Assembly: GCA_937891895.1 (NCBI GenBank)
Contig: CALATN010000064.1
Location: 1 to 19,768 of the forward strand
DNA from: an uncultured Clostridia bacterium
Lineage (GTDB): Bacteria > Bacillota > Clostridia > Oscillospirales > Ruminococcaceae
Reading direction: 5' to 3'
DNA: 19,768 nucleotides
The notes beneath the pieces are model-generated. The model ran no database searches. It was not told the origin of the DNA and worked only from the letters and a program-made list of their open reading frames with translations. Position 1 is the stretch's first letter. Every line of letters begins with the position of its first letter. The translations under genes and the position numbers were made by a program. This document shows, in pieces, positions 7,660-14,349 of this stretch.

Positions 7660-7902
7660 ATGGCAGTTAAAATCAGACTCAGAAGAATGGGTGCTAAGAA
7701 GGCTCCTTTCTACAGAATCGTTGTTGCAGATTCCAGATACCCAAGAGATGGTAGATTTATCGAAGAAATCGGCTACTATGATTCCACAACAGAACCTTCC
7801 ACAGTTAAGATCGATGCTGAAAAGGCTAAGAAGTGGATAGCTAACGGCGCTCAGCCAACTGAAACAGTTAAGAAGCTGTTTGACCAGAACGGTGTTAAGT
7901 AA
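7660..7902 (+). CDS. rpsP: 30S ribosomal protein bS16
   Basis: 80 aa, normal bS16 length, beginning MAVKIRLRRMGAKKAPFYRI and containing ADSRYPRDGRFIEEIGYYD, the family signature. It binds 16S rRNA in the body of the small subunit and helps its assembly. A strong GGAGGTGA site lies 6-7 nt before the ATG. Every arginine codon checked in the N-terminal half is AGA, unlike the CGT-rich neighbours, which fits codon bias of a highly expressed gene. khpA, rimM and trmD follow as in most Firmicutes, but a terminator and a structured stretch separate rpsP from khpA. Confidence 0.97.
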   Translation: MAVKIRLRRMGAKKAPFYRIVVADSRYPRDGRFIEEIGYYDSTTEPSTVKIDAEKAKKWIANGAQPTETVKKLFDQNGVK

Positions 7903-7903
7903 G

Positions 7904-7995
7904 ATACAAAATGTGCACGTTTTGTATGGCATCTGCATAGCAGGTGTTTAAAGCCGACGGGACGGACATCACGTTCGTTCCCGTTTAAAACGGCT
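7904..7995 (+). promoter_or_regulatory. Structured RNA segment between rpsP and khpA
   Basis: Two hairpins follow the rpsP stop. The first is ATACAAAA (7904-7911) / TTTTGTAT (7920-7927), perfect, with an 8-nt loop. The second is a long stem: ACGGGACGGAC (7957-7967) pairs with GTTCGTTCCCGT (7973-7984) with one bulged T and a 5-nt loop. It is extended by AGCCG (7952-7956) with CGGCT (7991-7995) across an internal loop. CGGCT could instead pair with AGCCG at 8026-8030, which contains part of the 5' arm of the following terminator. The structures are visible in the sequence; a regulatory function is inference. Confidence 0.5.
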
Positions 7996-8021
7996 ATTTA
8001 ACCCGCATATCAATCCCATGG

Positions 8022-8065
8022 GCAAAGCCGCCGATTTCGTTACTTCGCAAGGCTTTGCTTTTTTA
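8022..8065 (+). terminator. Intrinsic terminator between rpsP and khpA
   Basis: GCAAAGCC (8022-8029) / GGCTTTGC (8051-8058), a perfect 8-bp stem followed by TTTTTTA. It ends 36 nt before the khpA start, leaving little room for a promoter after it, so partial read-through or attenuation is likely. A lone TATAAC (8069-8074) without a -35 match is the only promoter-like element. Confidence 0.82.
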
Positions 8066-8101
8066 TTGTATAACGAAAACAGAAAGGTATTGGTGTTAAT
8101 T

Positions 8102-8335
8102 ATGAAAGATTTACTTATCAGCATTGTAAACGGTCTTGTTGAAGACAAGGAAGCTGTAAAGGTTGATATAGACGAGCCTGACGCAGACGGCGTTATCGTT
8201 TATCATCTGCACGTTGCATCTGACGATATGGGCAGAGTAATCGGCAAGCAGGGCAGAATTGCCAAGGCTATCCGTACTGTAATGCGTGCAGGCGCAGGCA
8301 GACAGAACCAGAAGATTATGGTAGAGATTGACTAA
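8102..8335 (+). CDS. khpA: KhpA, KH-domain RNA-binding protein
   Basis: A 77-aa protein that is a single type II KH domain: MKDLLISIVNGLVEDKEAV at the N-terminus and the RNA-binding GxxG loop as IGKQGR (about 47-52). KhpA works with KhpB/Jag in small-RNA binding and control of cell division and envelope growth in streptococci and other Firmicutes. An in-frame upstream ATG at 8018 was rejected because it would translate through the terminator hairpin and add 28 residues absent from the family. The ribosome site is unremarkable (AAAGG 14 nt away, GGTG closer). It is normally cotranscribed with rpsP and rimM; here hairpins flank it on both sides. Confidence 0.93.
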   Translation: MKDLLISIVNGLVEDKEAVKVDIDEPDADGVIVYHLHVASDDMGRVIGKQGRIAKAIRTVMRAGAGRQNQKIMVEID

Positions 8336-8380
8336 GTCAATTTCTTGAAATTTGACTCCAGGTTTTTGCAAAGCAAAATC

Positions 8381-8453
8381 TTGTAGGGGCGGATAATACC
8401 CTCCCGATTGTTAAACGACACTTTTAAAACGGGCGGATAATATCCGCCCCTAC
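8381..8453. repeat. Palindromic GTAGGGGCGG repeat element
   Basis: The left end GTAGGGGCGGATA (8383-8395) is the exact reverse complement of TATCCGCCCCTAC (8441-8453). The right half itself folds perfectly: GGGCGGATA (8431-8439), A, TATCCGCCC (8441-8449). The 12-mer TTGTAGGGGCGG (8381-8392) recurs inverted at 16367-16378. It lies in the 172-nt gap after khpA, is much richer in G/C than its surroundings and has no coding capacity. It looks like a dispersed REP-like element. Confidence 0.75.
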
Positions 8454-8465
8454 GTTTATTTACGT

Positions 8466-8490
8466 GGGGAATTTTCACAGTTCCCTTTTT
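8466..8490 (+). terminator. Possible weak terminator ahead of the 290-aa gene
   Basis: GGGAA (8467-8471) / TTCCC (8481-8485) with a 9-nt loop and a following TTTTT run; one G-U pair extends the stem. The stem is short, so termination would be inefficient. It ends 17 nt before the next start codon. Confidence 0.4.
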
Positions 8491-8507
8491 CAATCAGGGG
8501 TGACATT

Positions 8508-9380
8508 ATGTATAAAAAATTCAATTATGAAGTGCATGCTCAAAATGCCAAAAGAAAAACCAGTGATATGTGTATTCAATTAAAGCTGATGTTTTCGCTG
8601 ATGGGTGCTATGATAGGAATGATTGCAACCCGTAAGTTCCACGAATATATTTTTATCGGAATATTGATTGGTGCGGTTGTTGGTTTTGTGGCAGGAATTA
8701 TTGTTATTGCGATTATAAAATCACGTTCGAGCAAGGCGCTTAAGCTTGAACGCAGTGAAGGATATACCGACGCAACAGTTGCGGCTGTGTATGAAATGAT
8801 TGAAAAAAAGCCTAACTTAGCCGGTAAAGCTACTGCAGCTGTTATTCACAATCACAGAGGCGAGTTTAATAAAACAATAGCAGTACTTTCTGACATTAAT
8901 GAAAGTTGTTTTGACAGCCAGCCTTTCGGTGCGGAATTGTATTATTCCCAGCTTATGCTTGCTTATCATATGCTTGGCAATCACGAGCTTGCAAACGAGA
9001 CGTACAACAGAGGTAGCTATTTTATGCATACTTATATGCATAGCCCTACCTCAGGCGGTTTTGTTTCAATGGCGCTGGCTGTGCGTGAGTATTTTTTACA
9101 GAACACTGACAGTGCGCTTGAATTTATTAACGCTTCCGATAATGCTTTTATGAGCGGCGATATCAAGGAGGAGGACAAGCTTCCGCAAAGCTGCTGCTGG
9201 ACGATAAACTGCTACTGGCGTGCTCTTTTTCTTGCGTGCAAGGGTCTTACCGAGGACTCGTTGAAAATAATTGATAATACAAATGGTATATATGTTACGG
9301 ATTATTACAGAATGGCATTAAACAAACTGCGTAATGATATTAAAAATAAACACGAAACAAATGGAAGTGAAAATATATGA
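8508..9380 (+). CDS. Membrane-anchored, helical repeat-like protein, unknown function
   Basis: 290 aa. Two predicted membrane helices lie near the N-terminus (about 24-41 and 46-70), followed by KSRSSK and a cytosolic part of about 215 residues that is mostly helical. Segments such as AELYYSQLMLAYHMLGNHELANETYNRG and YWRALFLACKGLTEDSLKII have the spacing of tetratricopeptide-like helix pairs, suggesting a protein-binding scaffold. No catalytic motif was recognised. The ribosome site AGGGGTG is 6 nt before the ATG, and the stop overlaps the rimM start as ATGA, so translation of rimM is probably coupled to this gene. It is not a usual member of the rpsP-khpA-rimM-trmD cluster. Confidence 0.8.
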   Translation: MYKKFNYEVHAQNAKRKTSDMCIQLKLMFSLMGAMIGMIATRKFHEYIFIGILIGAVVGFVAGIIVIAIIKSRSSKALKLERSEGYTDATVAAVYEMIEKKPNLAGKATAAVIHNHRGEFNKTIAVLSDINESCFDSQPFGAELYYSQLMLAYHMLGNHELANETYNRGSYFMHTYMHSPTSGGFVSMALAVREYFLQNTDSALEFINASDNAFMSGDIKEEDKLPQSCCWTINCYWRALFLACKGLTEDSLKIIDNTNGIYVTDYYRMALNKLRNDIKNKHETNGSENI

Positions 9381-9886
9381 AGCGTTTTCTTGAAATAGGA
9401 AAAATCGTTGCTGTTCAGGGCTTGAAGGGCGAGGTGCGTGTTGAAGCGTGGTGCGATGACAAAGAATTCCTTTGTGAATTTGACGAGCTTTACTTCGACA
9501 AGGGCGCAACACCCGTTGAAATCGTCCGTGCACACCCTCACAAGAACATTGTTCTGATGAAAATCAAGGGCGTGGACACTGTTGAGCAGGCACAAAATCT
9601 GAGAAACAAAATATTATATATGGACCGTGAAGATGTTGAGCTTGAGGACGGCGCATACTTCGTGCAGGACCTTATCGGGCTTGAAGTTATCGACAACGAC
9701 AACGGCACAAGCTACGGCAAGCTTTGCGAGGTAAGCTTCACGGGCGCAAACGACGTGTACCACATCAAGGGCGAGGATGGCAAAATCCGCCTTATTCCTG
9801 CTATTCCCGACGTTGTTATCGACACGGATATTGATGCAGGCGTAATGAAAATCCACGTTCTGGAGGGACTTTTCGATGAGGATTGA
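9377..9886 (+). CDS. rimM: Ribosome maturation factor RimM
   Basis: 169 aa with the RimM N-terminal barrel (LEIGKIVAVQGLKGEVRVEAW) and the C-terminal PRC-barrel (GAYFVQDLIGLEVIDNDNG, then IRLIPAIPDVVIDTDID). RimM binds uS19 and helps fold the head of the 30S subunit. The start ATG overlaps the preceding stop by 4 nt, and its end overlaps trmD by 11 nt, so all three are on one transcript. Length and order match the family, and no key segment is missing. Confidence 0.96.
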   Translation: MKRFLEIGKIVAVQGLKGEVRVEAWCDDKEFLCEFDELYFDKGATPVEIVRAHPHKNIVLMKIKGVDTVEQAQNLRNKILYMDREDVELEDGAYFVQDLIGLEVIDNDNGTSYGKLCEVSFTGANDVYHIKGEDGKIRLIPAIPDVVIDTDIDAGVMKIHVLEGLFDED

Positions 9887-10586
9887 TATTGCCACCCTTT
9901 TCCCTGATATGTGCGAAACGGTGCTGAATGAAAGCATTGTGGGCAGGGCAAGAAAAGCTGAAAAAATCGAGCTTCACTGTCATCAGATAAGAGATTACTC
10001 CAACGACAAGCATCGCCGTGTTGACGATACGCCTTATGGCGGCGGAATGGGTATGGTTATGCAGGCGGAGCCGATTTACCGCTGTTACCTTGCAGTTGCA
10101 GAGCAAATGGGCGCAAAGCCTCACGTTATCTATATGTCCCCCAAGGGAGCAACCTTCACCCAGCAGCGTGCAATTGAATTATCAAAAATGGATAATATCC
10201 TCATTATCTGCGGACACTATGAAGGTGTTGACCAGCGTGTGATAGACAAAATCGTTGACGAGGAAATCTCAATCGGTGACTATGTTCTCACGGGCGGAGA
10301 GCTTCCTGCGCTGGTTGTTACGGATGCAATTGCGAGAATGTGTGACGGTGTTCTTTCCTCGGAGGAATGTTTTACGGAAGAAAGCCACTTTTCGGGACTG
10401 CTGGAGTACCCCCATTACACCCGTCCTGAGGTGTGGGAGGGAGCAAGCGTGCCCCCTGTACTTCTGACGGGACACCACAAGAATATTGCCCAGTTCCGTC
10501 ATAACGAAGCCGTTAAAATAACCAAAGAACGACGTCCCGATATGTACAAAAAATTTGAAGAAAATGCCAATATGAATACAAAATGA
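9876..10586 (+). CDS. trmD: tRNA (guanine-37-N1)-methyltransferase TrmD
   Basis: 236 aa of the SPOUT class. The knotted S-adenosylmethionine site is clear: YMSPKG (86-91), CGHYEGVDQR (112-121) and IGDYVLTGGELPALVVTDA (133-151); YGGGMGMVM at 54-62 is the N-terminal signature. The enzyme methylates G37 next to the anticodon and prevents +1 frameshifting. It begins inside the end of rimM (11-nt overlap). rplS, the usual next gene in Firmicutes, is not present; a 271-nt gap and ptsH follow. A poor inverted repeat TACCC/GGGTA (about 10593-10622) might be its terminator. Confidence 0.97.
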   Translation: MRIDIATLFPDMCETVLNESIVGRARKAEKIELHCHQIRDYSNDKHRRVDDTPYGGGMGMVMQAEPIYRCYLAVAEQMGAKPHVIYMSPKGATFTQQRAIELSKMDNILIICGHYEGVDQRVIDKIVDEEISIGDYVLTGGELPALVVTDAIARMCDGVLSSEECFTEESHFSGLLEYPHYTRPEVWEGASVPPVLLTGHHKNIAQFRHNEAVKITKERRPDMYKKFEENANMNTK

Positions 10587-10763
10587 ACTTTACCCCACTA
10601 AAATATTAAAAAATTTAGGGTAATTTTACTATAAAAAGGTGTTGGAAATTGTTCATAGGTTATAAAATTCGTTATTATTACCAAAATTGAGGGATGTGTT
10701 TATCCAACAATTAAATAAAAAGCAGAAATTTCGCTTAACAGGCATTTTCGTGACATTTTTGAA

Positions 10764-10792
10764 TTGACTAAAGGCATTTTGCGGGGTATAAT
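10764..10792 (+). promoter_or_regulatory. Sigma-A promoter for ptsH
   Basis: TTGACT (10764-10769), a 17-nt spacer and TATAAT (10787-10792). Transcription would start near 10799, giving a leader of about 60 nt. The rest of the 271-nt gap after trmD (10587-10857) is A/T-rich and shows no gene. Confidence 0.8.
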
Positions 10793-10857
10793 ATTAACAT
10801 AAACACAGACTACACAATATTTCAATATGTAATGAAATAAGTTAGGAGAGAGTAATT

Positions 10858-11130
10858 ATGTTCGTTAAAGATGTAATGGTTCAGAATCAGGTTGGTCTTC
10901 ACGCACGTCCTGCTACATTCTTCATCCAGAAGGCAAATGAATTCAAGTCTTCCATCTGGATTGAAAAGGAAGAGCGCCGTGTAAACGCTAAGTCCCTTCT
11001 CGGTATCCTTTCCCTCGGTATCGTAGGCGGCACACAGATCAGAATTATTGCTGACGGTGCTGACGAAGAAGCTGCAGTAACAGGTCTTATCGAGCTCGTT
11101 GACAGCGGTTTTGCAGAGGAAACAAGATAA
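10858..11130 (+). CDS. ptsH: HPr family phosphocarrier protein
   Basis: 90 aa. The phosphorylated histidine is at position 15 in GLHARPA, and the regulatory serine is at 46 in NAKSLLGILSLG. HPr passes phosphate from Enzyme I to sugar-specific EII proteins; in Firmicutes the Ser46-phosphorylated form is the corepressor of CcpA. Both sites are present, so both roles are possible, although ptsI is not adjacent. Monocistronic: own promoter, AGGAGAG ribosome site 7 nt upstream of the ATG, and a strong terminator. Crh-like proteins lack His15, so this is HPr proper. Confidence 0.93.
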   Translation: MFVKDVMVQNQVGLHARPATFFIQKANEFKSSIWIEKEERRVNAKSLLGILSLGIVGGTQIRIIADGADEEAAVTGLIELVDSGFAEETR

Positions 11131-11150
11131 CCTATTTACCGGATAAAAAT

Positions 11151-11186
11151 AACGCAGTAGGCTTTAAGCTTACTGCGTTTTTTGTT
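11151..11186. terminator. Bidirectional terminator between ptsH and rnr
   Basis: AACGCAGTAGGCTT (11151-11164) is complementary to AAGCTTACTGCGTT (11166-11179) with one G-U pair. TTTTTTG follows on the plus strand, and ATTTTTATCC follows on the minus strand. It serves the convergent ptsH and rnr genes. Confidence 0.92.
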
Positions 11187-11187
11187 T

Positions 11188-13332
11188 TTATACCAAATCA
11201 TCCTTGTTGTCACCGTCAACAGCAAAATCAACCTGTCCTGCATTTACGTTTGCACCGATACAGATTACCCTGACGGTATCACCTACACGGTAAACAGGCT
11301 TGCCCTCCTTGGTGAGAGTGAAGTGTCCGTCATAGTCGTATGGTCCCTTTGAAAGTGTATCAACACGGACAAGCCCCTCAACAGTATTGTCAAGCTCAAC
11401 AAAGAAGCCGAATTCCTGCACTGAAGAAACCGTGCCCTCAAAGGTTTCGCCCACGTGCTTGGTCATATATTCTGCAAGGTAACAATCGTCACATTCACGC
11501 TCAACACGCATTGCCACAAGCTCAGCCTCGGAGGAATGCTGTGCCGCTTCCTTTGCAAAGCCTGCGTAACGCTTCTGCATATACTTCACATTCTGCTTGT
11601 TGTAGCAAAGGTCAGTAAGGATACGGTGTATTGCAAGGTCAGGATAACGTCTGATAGGCGAAGTAAAGTGCGCGTAATCCTCAAGCACAAGGCCGAAGTG
11701 CCCGAGGGGCTCGTCGGCGTACTTAGCCTTTGCCATTGAACGGAGCACCATATTATTTATAGCTGTTGCGATAGGCATATCCTTTGTCTTTTCGAGAATT
11801 TCAGCAAGGTGTCTTGGCTTTGCACTTGTAAATTTAGGCACGGGTACACCAAAACGTGAAAGCACGTCCACAAGCTCGCTTACCTTTTCGGGAGCAGGGT
11901 CCTCGTGGACACGGTATACAAACGGAATACCGTTATCCTTGGCAAGTCTTGCCGCTGAGGTGTTAGCCATAAGCATAAATTCCTCGATAATCATTTCACT
12001 TCTGCCGCGCTCACGCTTCTTCACGTCGATACAAACATCATTTTCGTCAACGATAATCTTGCACTCGGAGGTTTCAATCTGCGGTGCACCACGACCCAGC
12101 TTGTTGGCTGTAAGAATTGATGCAAGCTCGTCCATAAGACGGATTGTGTCGGTTAAACCGTTATATTTTTCCGCAAGCTCATCAGGAATAGCCGTTCCCA
12201 TCTTAAAGCAATCAAGAATTGTATTCACTTCGCTGTAAACGCCCTTGACACGTGAGCAGATAACGGATTTGCTGAATTTGTAGGAAACAAGCTTACCGTC
12301 GCTGTCAAGCTTCATAAGGCAGGAAAACGCAAGTCTGTCCTCCTGTGGATTAAGGGAGCAGATACCGTTGGAAAGCTCCTTCGGAAGCATTGGTACAACC
12401 CTGTTTGCGAAGTAAACGGAAGTGCCGCGGAGCATAGCGTCCTTGTCAAGCTCTGAGCCTGATTTTACGTAGAAGGACACGTCTGCAATATGCACGCCTA
12501 AATCCCAGCCTGTTTCGGTCTTTGCCACGGAAATTGCGTCGTCAATATCCTTTGTATCAGCGCCGTCGATTGTGAAGATTATCTCATCACGAAGGTCAAG
12601 TCTGCGTTCAAACTCAACGCTCGGAATACCCTTATGCTCAGCGGTTTTTGCCTCATCGATTACGCAAGCGGGGAACTCAACCTCAATACCGTTGCTGTAA
12701 AGAATTGCGTCGGCGCTGCTTGTTGCCTTTTTGCTGTCACCGAAAATTGCCGTAACACGTGCACGATGGTCAGCGTGGCGTGTTCCTCTGCGGCTGATTT
12801 CAGCAAGAACCTTGTCCCCTACTCTTACGGGAACGTCAAGAACGGAAACGATCATCGGCTCCTTAGCAAGAGTATCTGGGCGGATAAGGATTGTCTTTCC
12901 TTCCTTTTCAATTGTGCCCGTAAACTCAGCGGAGCACTCCTCTATTATCGAAACGACCTCACCCTCAGGGCTTTCCCCACGCTGCGGAAGATATCTTGCC
13001 ATAACGATATCCCCGGGGAGCGTGCCCATAAGGAATTTGCCCGGCACGAAAACCTCTGTGCCGTCCTCACATTCGAGAAAACCGAAGGTCTTGTTCAGTC
13101 TTGAAACCTTTGCACGGAACATTCCCGTTGCCGCCGAAAGCCTGATGCCCTGCTTATCCTCGAAGATTATGCCGTCATTCTTCATTTCCTTGATTGCTCT
13201 TGCAAAAGTTGCCGCATCTGGCTTTCTTCCCTTGCACTTGTTGTAGAGCGGCTTGTAGAATGTTCCCTTTTTGCCAGCCTGGGAAAGCTGTTCCTTTATT
13301 CTGCTTTTGTATATTTCCTTAAGCTCTGCCAT
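11188..13332 (-). CDS. rnr: Ribonuclease R
   Basis: 714 aa, a 3'-5' exoribonuclease that degrades structured RNA and takes part in trans-translation and rRNA quality control. Order: N-terminal winged-helix region (about 1-70), cold-shock domains (about 70-215), RNB catalytic domain with TIDGADTKDIDDAIS (Asp at 256, 262, 264 and 265 bind the metals) and a C-terminal S1 domain (GTVSSVQEFGFFVELDNTVEG). The lysine-rich tail of many homologues is absent. The ATG at 13332 has an AAAGGAG site 7 nt upstream; a longer GTG-initiated frame would start inside the terminator hairpin and is rejected. It follows secG, the usual order, but a terminator lies between them. smpB, often next, is absent. Confidence 0.96.
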   Translation of the reverse strand: MAELKEIYKSRIKEQLSQAGKKGTFYKPLYNKCKGRKPDAATFARAIKEMKNDGIIFEDKQGIRLSAATGMFRAKVSRLNKTFGFLECEDGTEVFVPGKFLMGTLPGDIVMARYLPQRGESPEGEVVSIIEECSAEFTGTIEKEGKTILIRPDTLAKEPMIVSVLDVPVRVGDKVLAEISRRGTRHADHRARVTAIFGDSKKATSSADAILYSNGIEVEFPACVIDEAKTAEHKGIPSVEFERRLDLRDEIIFTIDGADTKDIDDAISVAKTETGWDLGVHIADVSFYVKSGSELDKDAMLRGTSVYFANRVVPMLPKELSNGICSLNPQEDRLAFSCLMKLDSDGKLVSYKFSKSVICSRVKGVYSEVNTILDCFKMGTAIPDELAEKYNGLTDTIRLMDELASILTANKLGRGAPQIETSECKIIVDENDVCIDVKKRERGRSEMIIEEFMLMANTSAARLAKDNGIPFVYRVHEDPAPEKVSELVDVLSRFGVPVPKFTSAKPRHLAEILEKTKDMPIATAINNMVLRSMAKAKYADEPLGHFGLVLEDYAHFTSPIRRYPDLAIHRILTDLCYNKQNVKYMQKRYAGFAKEAAQHSSEAELVAMRVERECDDCYLAEYMTKHVGETFEGTVSSVQEFGFFVELDNTVEGLVRVDTLSKGPYDYDGHFTLTKEGKPVYRVGDTVRVICIGANVNAGQVDFAVDGDNKDDLV

Positions 13333-13351
13333 AATCAATCTCCTTTCAGGT

Positions 13352-13383
13352 ACGAAAAAAGTCCCGTGCGAAAACACAGGACT
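13352..13383 (-). terminator. Intrinsic terminator between secG and rnr
   Basis: Minus-strand stem AGTCCTGTG / CACGGGACT (13383-13375 and 13368-13360), 9 bp with one U-G pair and a 6-nt loop, followed by TTTTTTCG. It ends about 20 nt before the rnr start, so no promoter fits between. rnr must rely on read-through or on a promoter within secG or the stem. Confidence 0.88.
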
Positions 13384-13400
13384 TATCGGTCGTATTAAGC

Positions 13401-13661
13401 TTACTTAACAAATCTTGGGATAATGTTTACGGCAATTGTAATAATAAAGAACGCAATAGCAAGAACCTTTGTAAGTCTTGCGAGTGCCTGTTCTCTGGAG
13501 CTTGTAACATCGCCCTTGCCGAAAAAGTTATCGCTCTGGCCTGAAAGAGCCGAGCCCATATCCTGCTGCTTGTGCTCCTGCATCATTGTAATTGCAATAA
13601 TCAAAACGCTGCAAACGAGCATTAAAATACCACCGATAATCTGAATTGCGCCGAATTCCAT
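13401..13661 (-). CDS. secG: Preprotein translocase subunit SecG
   Basis: 86 aa with two membrane helices (about 7-27 and 63-83) and a cytosolic loop containing MQEHKQQDMGSALSGQSDNFFGKG, the SecG signature. SecG joins SecYE at the membrane and assists SecA-driven export. A GGAGGT site precedes the ATG and a good promoter lies 40-65 nt upstream. In many Firmicutes secG and rnr are neighbours, as here. Confidence 0.95.
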   Translation of the reverse strand: MEFGAIQIIGGILMLVCSVLIIAITMMQEHKQQDMGSALSGQSDNFFGKGDVTSSREQALARLTKVLAIAFFIITIAVNIIPRFVK

Positions 13662-13699
13662 TGGTCTGTACCTCCATAATAATATACGTTATCTTTTGA

Positions 13700-13728
13700 A
13701 TTATAACACATTTCTTTTTATTTTGCAA
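13700..13728 (-). promoter_or_regulatory. Extended -10 promoter for secG, with overlapping inverted repeat
   Basis: Minus-strand TTGCAA (13728-13723), a 17-nt spacer and TATAAT (13705-13700), preceded by TGT. A perfect 9-bp inverted repeat ATTTTGCAA (13720-13728) / TTGCAAAAT (13735-13743) covers the -35. It could be an operator or part of the 3' hairpin of the upstream flavin reductase gene. Confidence 0.75.
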
Positions 13729-13743
13729 GTCTTTTTGCAAAAT

Positions 13744-14349
13744 TTATTTTTTCTTCTTTTTCGCCACGGAGTAACCGAACGACCCCAGCTTTCTTCCCAG
13801 CGCAAAATATTCGCCGTGTGAGTAAGCCATAAGTCCCGACTGCTGAAGGTTTATTTTGCCCTTGCTGTCGAGGTAGTGACCATCCACGCTTACCGCAACA
13901 ATTTCCGCAAGGAACATATCGTGGGTGCCAAGCTGCTTCACCTCAACAACCCTGCACTCCAGCGACAGCGGACTTTCGGAAATTATGGGTGCGCCGACCT
14001 TTGAAGCAGGTTCAAGGTGCAGATTGCACTTCTTTATCTTGTCCATATCCTTGCCGCTTCGCACGCCGCAGAAGTCGGTTTCACGCACCATTTTCGACGT
14101 GGTAAGGTTGATTACAAACTCGCCGCTTTCCTTGATGATGTTGTAGGAATGACGCGACGGACGCACGGAAATATAGGTCATAGCAGGGTGCGTGCAGACA
14201 ATTCCAGTCCAGGCAACCGTCAGTACGTTTGCTTTCTGCATCGTGCCGCAGGAAACCATTACCGCAGGCAATGGTGCAAGAAGGGTGCCCGGGTTAAGGG
14301 TCTTGCGGGAGTAGTCTATTTTAGGTTTGTTCTGCTTGTTTTCAGCCAT
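13744..14349 (-). CDS. Flavin reductase family protein (FMN-binding split barrel)
   Basis: 201 aa of the flavin-reductase-like family. NPGTLLAPLPAVMVSCGT, VLTVAWTGIVCTHPAMTYISVRP and SYNIIKESGEFVINL form the FMN-binding split barrel. Such proteins reduce free flavin or use FMN in NAD(P)H-dependent redox reactions; the physiological substrate is unknown. The C-terminus ends in a run of five lysines. The start lies 8 nt inside the preceding ABM gene, with an AGGAAG site, so it is cotranslated with a putative quinol monooxygenase; the two might act as an electron donor and oxygenase or quinone enzyme pair (inference). Last gene of the operon that begins at the Nudix gene. Confidence 0.87.
   Translation of the reverse strand: MAENKQNKPKIDYSRKTLNPGTLLAPLPAVMVSCGTMQKANVLTVAWTGIVCTHPAMTYISVRPSRHSYNIIKESGEFVINLTTSKMVRETDFCGVRSGKDMDKIKKCNLHLEPASKVGAPIISESPLSLECRVVEVKQLGTHDMFLAEIVAVSVDGHYLDSKGKINLQQSGLMAYSHGEYFALGRKLGSFGYSVAKKKKK

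Noticed and set aside
7904..8065. A known riboswitch class or T-box in the rpsP-khpA gap
   Set aside because: I looked for T-box specifier and TGGN features and for familiar riboswitch core motifs and saw none. Only generic hairpins and a terminator can be supported.
8018..8101. N-terminal extension of khpA from the ATG at 8018
   Set aside because: The added residues would be translated through the terminator stem and T-run and have no counterpart in KhpA, which begins with MKDLL.
10593..10622. TACCC...GGGTA as the trmD terminator
   Set aside because: Pairing is interrupted (CAC unpaired, large A-rich loop), and the downstream sequence has no uninterrupted T-run. Kept only as a weak possibility in the trmD entry.
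13333..13377. Longer RNase R start at 13377
   Set aside because: The GTG lies within the terminator hairpin. The ATG at 13332 has an excellent AAAGGAG site at correct spacing.
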